Below, in pieces: positions 35,187 through 45,195 of a DNA stretch of 64,000 nucleotides. The position numbers and the translations under genes are program-made. The notes beneath the pieces were generated by a model. That model did no database searches, was not told the DNA's origin, and saw nothing but the letters and a program-made list of their open reading frames with translations. The stretch is from Tetracentron sinense (Eukaryota > Streptophyta > Magnoliopsida > Trochodendrales > Trochodendraceae). The stretch is taken from positions 16,852,416-16,916,415 of the forward strand of contig CM026564.1 in NCBI GenBank assembly GCA_015143295.1, in the 5' to 3' direction. The number at the start of each line of letters is the position of its first letter. Within the stretch, counting starts at the first letter, position 1.

Positions 35187-38100
35187 GGCCAACCAAGATC
35201 GGATATAGCTGGTTTTTTGTCGCGTCCCAAAATCCCCCCTAGGAGAATTGAGAATTTTGGCACGTGACTTGACTTAATCCATTTAATGAGCTTGAAAGGC
35301 ATACAAAAATCTGAACTGAAAAATTTCTTCAATTGAATAACATTTAATACATCAACTGAACATCAATTAAGACTACAACTAAACTGATCCTACACAATAT
35401 GAATCATCCTCGTGACTCTCAACTCTTTAATTAAACATATAAAATCTAAATATCTCAATTAAAAAAAACTAAAACATGATAAACTAATTACAATCCCTCT
35501 GGAATTTAAACAATTTCTAATAAATTAAAATCAAAATCCCGTTCCTCTTCGGGATGATCATCTGTAAGATCTTCCTTACGTACTTCTCTTAAACTTAGTA
35601 GGGCTCCTGCGTACAACTATTAAATCTCGAACCTGCTGACAACAACAGTCATCGGCTGAGTAACAAGTTACCCAGCGTATATATAAAATCCTATCTAACA
35701 ATATAATGAGATTTAATACAAACATGGTTTAAGATTTGCATATCATGTAAACATGTAACAATTCAGAGTGCGGAAGCATAATTCAATTTCAATCTTTACA
35801 TATGATCACTTATGCTTATTTCTCTTGTTTATCTTGCTTATTTCTTATTTCGTGAATGTATTCAACAACATGCGAGTACAATAGCGTAAAATAACTCTAC
35901 CCCATATATCGGGTAGAGATTAACATATACACTATTTTCCGAGGTACCACACAGTTTGCACATTATCCGGTGCATACGGCTTGTTTACACATTATCCAGT
36001 GTATACGGCTTGTTTACGCATTACCCGGTGTATACGGCTTGTTTACACATTACCCGGTGTATACGGCTTGTCTTGCTTTGGCCTTAGGCTTGTGGGTACT
36101 CGGTCCGTGCAAAAATCAATCATACAATCATGCTTGTGTTCTTTTATACTTGCATAATACTTGTCATCTTGATTCTTATTATCATACTTGTTCATGTCCA
36201 ATTTCATGAATAAGTGCGAGTGAAATAATGATAATTTTAAATCATTCACAATTTAAACATGCAGAATTTCTCATAATTGATCAACATAAAACATGGGTTC
36301 ATCAAGTTTTTGACAACAAAATAAGGACAATTTAATTCATCATGTCTCAATTTCCAATACATAATTTTAATTAAACAGTTTAGAGTGCGGAAGCATAAAT
36401 CAAATTCAATTCTTATATGTGTTCACTTGTATTTGTTTATCTTGTTTATCTTACTTGTATTTCTTGTTTCGTGAATGTATTCAACAACATGCGAGTGTAT
36501 ACGGCTTGTTTCCACATTATATCGGGTAGAGATTAACATATACACTACTTTTCGAGGTACCACACAGTTTGCACATTATCCGGTGCATACGGCTTGTTTA
36601 CACATTATCCGGTGTATACGGCTTGCTTACACATTACCCGGTATATACGACTTGTCTTGCCTTGGCCCTAGGCTTGTGGGTACTCAGTCCGTGCAAAAAA
36701 TCAATCATACAATCATGCTTGTGTTCTTGTATACTTGCATAATACTTGTTATCTTGATTCTTATTATTATACTTGTTCATGTCCAATTTTGTGAATAAGT
36801 GTGAGTGAAATAATGATAATTTTAAATCATTCACAATTTAAACATGCAGAATTTCTCATAATTGATCAACATAAAATATAGGTTTATCAAGTTGTTGACA
36901 ACAAAAATAGGGACAATTTAATTCATCATGTCTCAATTTCCAATACATAATTTTAATTAAATTAATCTCTCAAAACCCTAGTTTATAACATACTATAATT
37001 TCAAAGCAACATAGAATCACTCCAAATTTAACCATCACCACTTCCTCCATTCTTCATTATATAATAAACTACAAGATCATTCCCTTTCCTCTTGTTGATA
37101 TAATAATTAAATCACAAGAACTTCTTTAACATCATCACTTTTTTTCGCAAGGAAATCATAAATTTAAACTCTCTACACATCATATATAATTTCTATGAGG
37201 AAATCATGGTCTAAAGCATTCTCAAAATCATCATACATATTTTCCATAAGAAGATTATGATTAAAACACTATTTCTAACATCATACAAATTTTCCATACG
37301 AAATCATAATTTAAAAACATCACATGTATGCTTAATCTTGCTTGTTCTTGCTTTAGATCTATCACTTTTATAATTTTATATCAAAAATCACTATATTGAA
37401 AGAAAAGAAGTTATATTTACCTCTCACGATCGCTTCCCTACGTTCACACGCTTGTGGATGGAATGGATCTAAGATTTTTCACCCTTTCTCATTGAAAAAC
37501 TTTTAATCTCCCCTCTTGGATCTCTCAAAAATCCCTTCTCTCACTCTCTTTTAGGTCTAAAAAGTTTTAGAAACCCTTAACCCACGAGTATAAGGGGTAT
37601 TTATAGAGTTTGAAGAACAAAGAGAACTTAAAAAGTCAAAAATTGACGTTTTCGCACATATTTCAGCGTCCACCGATCGATCGGCGCGTTTTGGCCAATC
37701 GATTCCTGCCACCACCGATCGATCGGCGCTAGTTAGGCGATCGATCGGATCCCTTTTTTTTCGAAACCTTTCTTCAGTATTTTGGCCATAACTTTTTACT
37801 CGGTTGTCGAAATTTGACGATTCAACTTGCGTTGGAACCGTCATTCGAAGGGGAACAACTTTCATGCTTTGCAAAATTTCTAATTCCTTTTTATTCATGG
37901 ACCAAAATACCCCTAAAGCTGACTAGTCTGCAATGGGTTGCGACAGCTCAGATTTGCAGCAGACCCGATTTCAGAAATCCCTCTTTTAACCTAACTCTGA
38001 CTAAGAACCTAAAAAAATAGTAAACACGAACCTTGAAGAGGATTCTAATAACTATCCAAAAATTCAAGAATCACTCGATTCTGATTTGCGGCGATAAAAT

Positions 38101-38888
38101 TATGGCTTCTTCAAGTTGAGGTCATGTTAAGGTATCCATTTTTATTCATCTTTAGGAACACATGTATTTAACATTGGATACAAATTTCAAGAATTTCATA
38201 TCAATGACACGAAAGTCGATAAACTAAATTTTGGGTCTCTACATTTTTCGCGAAATCTATTTTAGTAGAGCGTGATGTCGATGGCCCGAGGTAAACTACC
38301 CATAAATTACATAATGGGAACGAGGAGCCTATATCTCATTTCTCGCTTCCCGTTTCCTAAGGCTTTTTTGAGTCTCGCTTCTCGCTTTCGCTTTGCTTCT
38401 CGTTCTGGTAACTATGGTATTGAGCACAAATTATCTCCTTTGCATTCTGCTCCTGATAATTTCTTTCCCTCATTTTATTTGCTACTGCATTATTTGATAC
38501 CCCAGTTAAATTTGTTTTCGTCTGCTCTTGCCATGATTTCCCCAGGGTGGCCAACCAAGATTGGATATAGCTGGTTTTTCGTGAAATCTATTTCAGTAGA
38601 GCATATGATGTCGATGGCCCGAGCTAAACTACCCATAAATTACATAATGGGAACGAGGAGCCTATATCTCATTTCTCGCTTCCCGTTTCCCAAGGTTTTT
38701 TTGAGTCTCGCTTCCCGCTTCTCGCTTTCGCTTTGCTTCTCGTTCTGGTAACTATGGTATTGAGCACAAATTATCTCCTTTGCATTCTGCTCCTGATAAT
38801 TTCTTTCCCTCATTTTATTTGCTACTGCATTATTTGATACCCCAGTTAAATTTGTTTCAGTCTGCTCTTGCCATGATTTCCCTAGGGT
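35187..38888. repeat. ~335 bp tandem duplication across an intron-exon border, first unit split by an LTR
   Basis: Unit 1 is 35187-35217 plus 38249-38548; unit 2 is 38549-38888. Both run from ggccaaccaaga through aaactacccataaattacat and gagtctcgcttc to tctgctcttgccatgatttc. Unit 1 therefore holds a second, truncated copy of the start of BEACH block 3 (SALAMISPGW, then the repeat restarts). Its acceptor reads tttcg, while unit 2 keeps tttcag. Unit 2 shows the LTR target site without an insertion (ggtttttcgtg). Confidence 0.85.
35218..38243 (-). mobile_element. Solo LTR in BEACH intron
   Basis: Starts TGTCGCGTCCCAAAATCCCCCC, ends TTTGGGTCTCTACA, and is flanked by TTTTT at 35213-35217 and 38244-38248. 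It is 3026 bp with no coding. A TATAAATA box on the - strand (37598-37605), followed by a leader like that in the LTRs of the 45196-56380 element, supports - orientation. Inside, about 35760-36250 is duplicated at about 36378-36840 (period ~616 bp), and each half carries ~29 bp repeats of the ttacccggtgtatacggctt type. Confidence 0.88.
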
Positions 38889-39402
38889 GGGCAGTTGCTT
38901 TTGCATCTCCTCCTACTGCACTGGCAATGGCAATGGCAATGATAGCTGCTGGTGCTGAAACTGCGACACCTGCAACAACTACACAGCTTAGGCGTAGTCC
39001 TCATCATTGCTTCAGCGGAAAGCAACTAGGCTTCACACTTTTTCAAGCTTCCAGAAGCAGTGGAGACACCTAACAAGTCGCCGGTGGCTCCAAAGGACAA
39101 GGCTTCTGCAAAGGCTGCTGCCTTGGCAGCTGCACGTGATCTTGAGCGCAATGCAAAGATTGGTTCTGGGAGGGGTCTCAGTGCTGCAGCAATAGCCACA
39201 TGTGCACAGCGGCATAGTGCAAGTGATAGATCGTGTGAAGAGATGGAATGTCTCTGAAGCCATGGGAACCGCTTGGATGGAATGCTTGCAGTCAGTTGAC
39301 ACAAAATTAGTCTCGGGGAAAGATTTCAGTGCTTTATCCTACAAATATGTTGCAGTCCTAGTAGCAAGTTTTGCTTTAGAAAGACACATGCAACGGTTGG
39401 AG
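38861..39402 (+). pseudogene. BEACH pseudogene exon block 3 (three frameshifts)
   Basis: Begins after tttcag with SALAMISLGWAVAFASPP, then LAMAMAMIAAGAE. The family sequence continues, but only by changing frame three times: near 39000-39010 (before LQRKATRLHTFSSFQK), near 39056 (before ETPNKSPVAPKDKA, then AAALAAARDLERNAKIGSG), and near 39228 (before RVKRWNVSEAMGTAWMECL, then YVAVLVASFALERHMQRLE). It ends GAG before donor gtatga. The Ala/Arg-rich and coiled stretch is typical of the C-class proteins. Confidence 0.9.
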
Positions 39403-39480
39403 GTATGATTAATACTTCTTGTCTTGGTGATATCCTTAATCATTGATATTGTAGATCAGAATTATTACACCTTTGCACAG

Positions 39481-40113
39481 ATTGACAGGCGCGCACAAGT
39501 TGATGTAATAGCTCGGCATCGTCTGGACACTGGTATACGTGCATGGCGTAAAATCATCCGTTGCTTGATTGAGTTGCAATGTCTTTTTGGAGCATTTGGA
39601 GACAATCTGTATCATCCTGAGCTAGGGCTGTCAATGGACCGGATCATGATCCGGATCCGATCCGAATCCGAATCCGATCCGATTAGCCGGACTTTGGACC
39701 CTATATGTGATCCGTCGGATCGGATCGGTGGAATCCGATTATAATCGGATCGGATGTGGATATAGGGTGATCCGATCCGATAATAATAATAATTTTTAAT
39801 TATTTTAAATATATTATTTAGATTTTCTATGTATAAAATATTAATTTTAAAAAAAATTAACATTATTAATTAGTATTAATTAAGGTATTATTAGATTTTT
39901 TATTATTAAAATAGATTTAAAAAAAAAAAAATAACCTTACTCGGATCGGATTCGGATTGGACAATATATAATCGGATCGGATTCGGATCGGTTACTTCAT
40001 GATCCGACGGATCTCGGATCGGATTCGGATCAGTCGAATTCTTAATCGGATCGGATTCGGATCTAGGCAGATCCGGTCCGAATCCGATCCGTTGACAGCC
40101 CTATCCTGAGCGT
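39481..40113 (+). pseudogene. BEACH pseudogene exon block 4, split by a hAT MITE
   Basis: After ttgcacag: IDRRAQVDVIARHRLDTGIR, then AWRKIIRCLIELQCLFGAFG, then HPE. The coding is then cut at 39622 by a 481-bp MITE and resumes with the duplicated tcctgagc plus gt before the donor gtatga. Removing the element and one 8-bp duplication restores the family's PER|VFWKLD junction, which shows directly that the insertion hit a formerly coding exon. Confidence 0.9.
39623..40103. mobile_element. hAT-type MITE rich in ggatccgatccg words, inside an exon
   Basis: Ends TAGGGCTGTCAATGG and CCGTTGACAGCCCTA are 15-bp inverted repeats with one mismatch. The 8-bp duplication TCCTGAGC is perfect at 39615-39622 and 40104-40111. 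Length is 481 bp. The arms are packed with cggatcggatccgaatccga words, and the centre is AT-rich. Two further copies sit in the LTRs at 47345-47684 and 55511-55890. Confidence 0.93.
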
Positions 40114-40287
40114 GTATGATGTCAGATTACTCATTCATTGATGACATATGTTTGGAAAAACGTTCAAACATTTTCTGAATTCATATTTATACCTCCATTT
40201 TATAAAGGATGTACTCTCTTCTGTATCTTTATTTGAATGATTTTAGGATTCTATTTTTCCTAAAATGTCACAACCATCAATATGCAG

Positions 40288-40767
40288 GTTTTTTGGAAGT
40301 TAGACTTTATGGAAAGTTCTTCAAGGATGAGGAGATGTTTGAGAAAGAACTACAAAGGGTCAGATCATTTTGGTGCAGCTGCTGATTATGAAGATCATCT
40401 GCAAATGAAACACGATCAGGAAAATGTCACCTTTCCTTCTACTGCTTCTATTCTTGTAGCAGACGCAATCTCAATGGAGGAAGTAACTGAAGATGATGAC
40501 CAGACAGACACTGATAATAGAGAGGGTAAAACATATGTTATGGAACAGAGTGGGGACAATCAGCAGAGGCTGCCCACAACTGCTGAAGCACCCCTGCGGG
40601 TTTCACTCGAATCTAGAGATGCTCAAGTTTCTAGTGATACCGACTTAATCCAAAATCCATCAGCGGTTGCCCCTAGGTACGTTCCTAGTGAACTTGATGA
40701 AAGAAGCATTCTTGAACTTTCTTCATCGATGGTCCGGCCCTTGAGGGTTATACGAGGAACCTTTCAA
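40288..40767 (+). pseudogene. BEACH pseudogene exon block 5
   Basis: VFWKLDFMESSSRMRRCLRK, then NYKGSDHFGAAADYEDH, an acidic low-complexity stretch (EEVTEDDDQTDTDNREG), and finally YVPSELDERSILELSSSMVR, PLRVIRGTFQ. AG acceptor at 40286-40287 and donor gtaagt after 40767. The frame is open across all 160 codons. It corresponds to the region just before and into the PH-like domain. Confidence 0.9.
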
Positions 40768-40972
40768 GTAAGTTTAGTGTCCCTAAGATGAGATATTCTT
40801 TCTTGTAAATGCATGGATTTCTTTGTGCGTGGTCTTTTCTATGCATGCATTTTGTACCTACAATTATTGTTGATACATTCTCAAGAAATTTGACCACTCT
40901 AGCAGTATCCTATTAAAATAATATCACACTCATTATAACTGTTACTAAGCTTATAATCAATGTCTCTGTCAG

Positions 40973-41121
40973 ATAACCACAAAAAGAATAAATTTCATAA
41001 TTGTTGATCACATTGCTGACAATGCTGCGGAGGATGGGTTGGATTCCAGCTCTGAAATTAGAGATCAAGAAAAGGATCGCAGCTGGTTGATGTCTTCTCT
41101 TCATCAAATGTTTGGTAGAAG
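40973..41121 (+). pseudogene. BEACH pseudogene exon block 6 (PH-like domain part)
   Basis: ITTKRINFIIVDHIADNAAE, then IRDQEKDRSWLMSSLHQM, FGRR. AG acceptor and donor gtgaga are present. It joins in phase to block 7 (R|RYILRRSALEL). This is the start of the PH-like domain that precedes BEACH. Confidence 0.85.
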
Positions 41122-42011
41122 GTGAGATGATTGGAGCTTATCTATAGTTTTATCATACATTTATATCACACGTTACTTCTTTCATATTATTTGAGCATCT
41201 CTTACCAGTAACTTCAGAGCAATAAACACTTGTACTTTTATTTTGCATGTTTCTTTTTCATATTATTTAAGCATCTCTTGTTTGTTACTATAGAGCAATA
41301 GACATTTACTATTTTTTCCTTTTTTTTTCCTGGGGAGAGGGAGGGAGCGTAGCACTAGGTCTATTTTTAAAGGAGAAAATCTTGTAATACACTGCATCTA
41401 TTTTATAATATTGTGTTAACCAGGTCCATATGGGTGCATCATTTGTATCTTACTATGATTAATCCTGGCTTTTAATGTTCTCTTATGCAGATATTGTACC
41501 ATTGTTGAGTACTAGATGGTGTTGGTCAAATTCAATTGTTCACTTTGTTATATATATAACGAAACAACTTATTAAATAGAGAAACGAGAGGATAGAAAAG
41601 CTTAGCTATCTTATGTATATTTTTATCTTGCCTCAAGGAGTAGTTCCTTTATTTTCCTGCAACCAAAAGCTCACTGCTGCCATTTAACTCTGTATAATGG
41701 TCATGATTGTCTTGGCACAAGAAAATTTTCTTTAATTTTTAAGGAAGCAGAGAATTTTTATGGCGATTCAAAACTCATATCATGGCCATGGTTTATCTTA
41801 TCATAATAAGTACTGTCTACATGGTAAGAACACTTATTTTTTTTTGTTTGCTTATGCTGGAAGTTTCATCATTTCTCATATTATTATTGACATGATAAGG
41901 TGTAAATTTTAATTCACTGATTACATCTCTAGAGGTGATGTGTCTGAAATTCCAAATTGTTCTTGTTCGTCTCTAACTCTTTGTTCTCTCATTCTGGCAA
42001 CTTTTCCACAG

Positions 42012-42078
42012 ATATATTCTGAGAAGAAGTGCACTGGAATTGTTTATGGTTGACCGGGCAAACTTCTTCGATTTCGGG
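42012..42078 (+). pseudogene. BEACH pseudogene exon block 7
   Basis: YILRRSALELFMVDRANFFD, FG, after acceptor cacag and before donor gtataa. The next family exons (beginning NTEGRRNAY and covering the first half of BEACH) are not found downstream; a copia fragment and non-coding sequence occupy the space up to 43278. Confidence 0.85.
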
Positions 42079-42214
42079 GTATAATCTGTTTGATATATTC
42101 ATTTTGCATTTTTTTGTGTTGTATTTATATAACCAGAAAGCCTTTTAATAGAATTCAACTATTATAAATCCACTGCATCAGTAATTATTAACATTTTTTA
42201 ATCAACCATCGCTT

Positions 42215-42885
42215 GCCCCTACTGCCTCCTTGGCTTCATTAATCGGGGGCATTCATTTATCGAAGGCATCTTTGTAATTGACGGCTGTAGCTCGGAAGAA
42301 AACCCTAGCTCTAGCCATGCTAACAAACATAAGATTTGTAGCAAAGTTAGGGACATGTGGAAATTAGAATAAGATATAAGAGGCATAGAATGAGTAGGAA
42401 CACTATCCTTCCCCGAAATACAAGAATAGGTACCATCAGCAACTCTATACCCAATATTTCCCATAACAATTATAATAGGTGGAGAAAGGGACGAAATACC
42501 CATCATGTGGTTGGTAGCTCCTAAATTAATGGTTTAGGAGGGGCTGTCAAAAGAAAGAGTGGCACTGTATGCAGTAGCTGATGTATCTGAGTGAGCAAAT
42601 GAGGATGTAGCTGTAGGAGTCTCCATCTGAAACATAAAGCGACCCCCTCTACCTGCAACTGGAGGAGCTCTGTGGGGACAGAAATGGAAATTCCAATAGG
42701 TCTCCTTGGTATAATTGGGTATGACCGCAGTGCTCACACTTGAGCTTGTCCTTCTCATTAGTAGCTGGCCACACACCACCTCTACTGCCACTCTCGCCAC
42801 CTCTCTGAGACATGATGCCTAAAGCAGACCTCTTGGGGGTAGAGGATTGCTGCTTTGGACTTTTCCTGCTCTCTTCACTCAACAG
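42215..42885 (-). pseudogene. Ty1-copia gag/protease fragment
   Basis: Reading right to left: KDKLKCEHCGHT (start of a gag zinc knuckle), KETYWNFH in a second frame, a Ser/Thr-rich linker, then NHMMG, VADGTYSCISGKDSV and a FHMSLTLLQ stretch. The order matches copia gag zinc knuckle followed by the protease/pre-integrase region (family pattern NHM.G, ADG....I.G.G). Frames change, and there is no RT or LTR here. It sits on the strand opposite the BEACH pseudogene. Confidence 0.75.
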
Positions 42886-43278
42886 ATAGATATTGTCATA
42901 ATTTTTGGACCAGGTATTATATGTGCATGAATTTCTTAAATTTCATGTGGTCATAGAGTAGCCATGTTTTGCATGAGATAACTGTTAATGATATGATGTT
43001 AATTCAAGTATTCATGATTATACAATTAATTGAGTCTATTAAAAAGGTCCTCCAATGTTGAATGTGCTTCTTGGGACAACAGTTTCCCAGATGATTTTAC
43101 ACCTTATATTCTTTGATGGATTTATTGCTTTTGTTTTTCATAATTGCTTGTCCACAAGACCTTAGTGTGTTGTTTGTTCAATGCTCTCATTTTGGTTTCC
43201 TCCTAGAAATTATGTACTAATATATCATTGTGACGCTGTGATCACATGTCCATATGATTGTTGGTGCTTTTTTTATAG

Positions 43279-43408
43279 GTGTTGTATTATCTTGTTAGGG
43301 TGGAGCCATTTACTACTCTTTCAATTTGATCACGCAGACAGAATGTTCTCTGATATAGCTGCTACTTGGAATGGTGTTCTCGAGGGCATGAGTGATGTGA
43401 AGGAGTTG
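43279..43408 (+). pseudogene. BEACH pseudogene exon block 8 (BEACH domain)
   Basis: [16 protein letters not shown] then [28 protein letters not shown] in another frame. The family motif between them (QLQGGK) is missing, so a deletion of about 20 bases both removes residues and shifts the frame (near 43325). AG acceptor and donor gtaaga are kept. Confidence 0.9.
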
Positions 43409-43520
43409 GTAAGAATTTGTTTGACAATTTCTTCAATTGGTTTTCTAGTGCCTTGGTCTTTTATCATCGTTTGTGAAATTTGGTGAAGTCATATTTGTTT
43501 ATTTATCTGATACATCTTAG

Positions 43521-43605
43521 GTTCCCGAGCTATTCTATATCCCCGAGATCCTAACCAATGAAAACTCCATTGATTTTGGTACAACACAACTGGGAGGAAA
43601 GCTTG
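43521..43605 (+). pseudogene. BEACH pseudogene exon block 9 (BEACH domain)
   Basis: VPELFYIPEILTNENSIDFG, TTQLGGKL. It follows acceptor cttag and ends before donor gtatgt. The frame is intact and phase matches the next block. The FY.PE.L.N motif is a hallmark of BEACH domains. Confidence 0.9.
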
Positions 43606-43697
43606 GTATGTATCTCTAATACTTGGCCCCATTAGAATTAGAAGTACTGCATTCTATCTCAAAATGTACATTGTCAATATGAAATAAAACTTCTTGA

Positions 43698-43844
<147 letters not shown>

Positions 43845-44011
43845 TAGTTTTTTAAAAAGATTTCTTATTCGTTACCATCATTCTCTGTTCTCCTTTCCGG
43901 TCATTCAGTTTGTTCCATTTTTTCAGAAGGATATGGCTCATGTCAAAAAATTTATTATTTTTTTCACTTTTCTTTAAACTAATATCTAGATTAATGAATT
44001 GGAACCTTCAG

Positions 44012-44108
44012 ATATAAGCATCGAGGAAAAGGAGCTATAATGGCGAATAACGTGTTCTTTTGCATAACTTATGAAGGGACAGTTGACATTGATAAAATCA
44101 CAGACCCA
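44012..44108 (+). pseudogene. BEACH pseudogene exon block 11 (BEACH domain)
   Basis: [20 protein letters not shown], then [12 protein letters not shown]. It joins in phase to block 10 (FG|YKHRG). Acceptor tcag and donor gtaagt are intact. The family has YKQRGKEA at this place, so a few substitutions are visible. Confidence 0.9.
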
Positions 44109-44181
44109 GTAAGTCTACTTGCCTCTGCTATGTTGTCCTTTCAATTTGCAGATTAGTTTCTTATGTTCATTCCCTTAAATT

Positions 44182-44296
44182 GTACAACAAACGTGCTACA
44201 CAAGACCAGATCGCTTACTTTGGACAAACCCCGTCCCAGCTTTTCACTGGCTCTCACTTGAAGAAGAAGCCATTAGCAGATGTTCTTCATTTGCAG
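44182..44296 (+). pseudogene. BEACH pseudogene exon block 12 (end of BEACH), damaged
   Basis: VQQ then, after one extra A near 44191 that shifts the frame, RATQDQIAYFGQTPSQL, then LKKKPLADVLHLQ. The acceptor AG expected before gtacaacaa is absent (ttaaattg). The donor gtgcgt is intact. No further exons (the WD40 repeats) are present before the gypsy element. Confidence 0.88.
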
Positions 44297-45190
44297 GTGC
44301 GTCTTGATTTCAGGATGACTTGAACTTGTTTTGATGTTTTAAATGATTGTGTGTGTGCTTTGAAATTCTCCCCTACATATATTCGGCATAGGAAGAACTG
44401 TGAAATTAAACATTAGTGTTGACTGACCAATGCGATACATGTCTTATGCTTGAGGGATGACTTATACACACCAAATTGACTTGTAAAAGAAAAGAAAAAT
44501 AAATATAATAAAAATGCTAAATGAACCCCAAAAATGTTGAATTATGTAGCCGACTCCAAATAGTTGGGACGGTGATGATGATGGTTGGGTTGGAATAAGT
44601 GGAAAGTAGAGTTATAGCTTATGGACTAATAATTCAAGGGCACTGGGGATGTAAGGATTTGAATGTAGAATTAGGATTTCAAGAAGTTAATATTTGAAGG
44701 ATATGGAATAAAGAGGGGCTAATGAATTGGATTTTAGGGATATATTATTAACTAGGGTTAGAGGGAAAAAGAACCCAAATAACTATAAATATTTAAGTTG
44801 GGATTACTATGAGTAGTATATTCAGAATTTACTATGATAGTACTAGTGGACCTTACTATATGTAGTAAATTTAATATTTTCTGAAACTAGACAAAAAATG
44901 GAATTTTACTAACAGAGACTAAAGAGATGGAGAAGGGGTAACGGGTAAAAAAAATCTATTTAGGTGAAGAATGGAGTTCAAAGTCTGTGAACAAAGAGGT
45001 AATCAATAAAAGAACTATGAACTTATGGGTGCTAAAAGGCTGAACCAGATTCAGAAATTAGATAGAACTAAGGAAAGCATATAATCAATAAAAAAATGTG
45101 AAATCAACAAGAAAAGTTATCAAATGAGGGTGCTAATCTGAATGGAATTATCTACCTTCCACCATAAATATGTAGGATAATAAATTACCA
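44297..45190. other. Flank between BEACH remnant and gypsy element; RTE/SINE-type 3' tail at 44548-44590
   Basis: No exons. The phrase gccgactccaaatagttggg followed by a tgatgatgatgg tail resembles the conserved 3' end of plant RTE LINEs and their SINE partners (consensus GCCGACCCCA..TAGTTGGGA with a TGATGA-type tail). The rest is AT-rich with no recognised element. Confidence 0.5.
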
Positions 45191-45195
45191 TGATC

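Noticed and set aside
35970-36834. Several 66-107 codon frames on both strands
   Set aside because: All lie in the duplicated ~616 bp block and ~29 bp repeats of the 35218-38243 LTR.
38272-38751. 159-codon + strand frame
   Set aside because: Spans the ~335 bp intron duplication; only the last codons of each unit (SALAMIS) are BEACH-derived.
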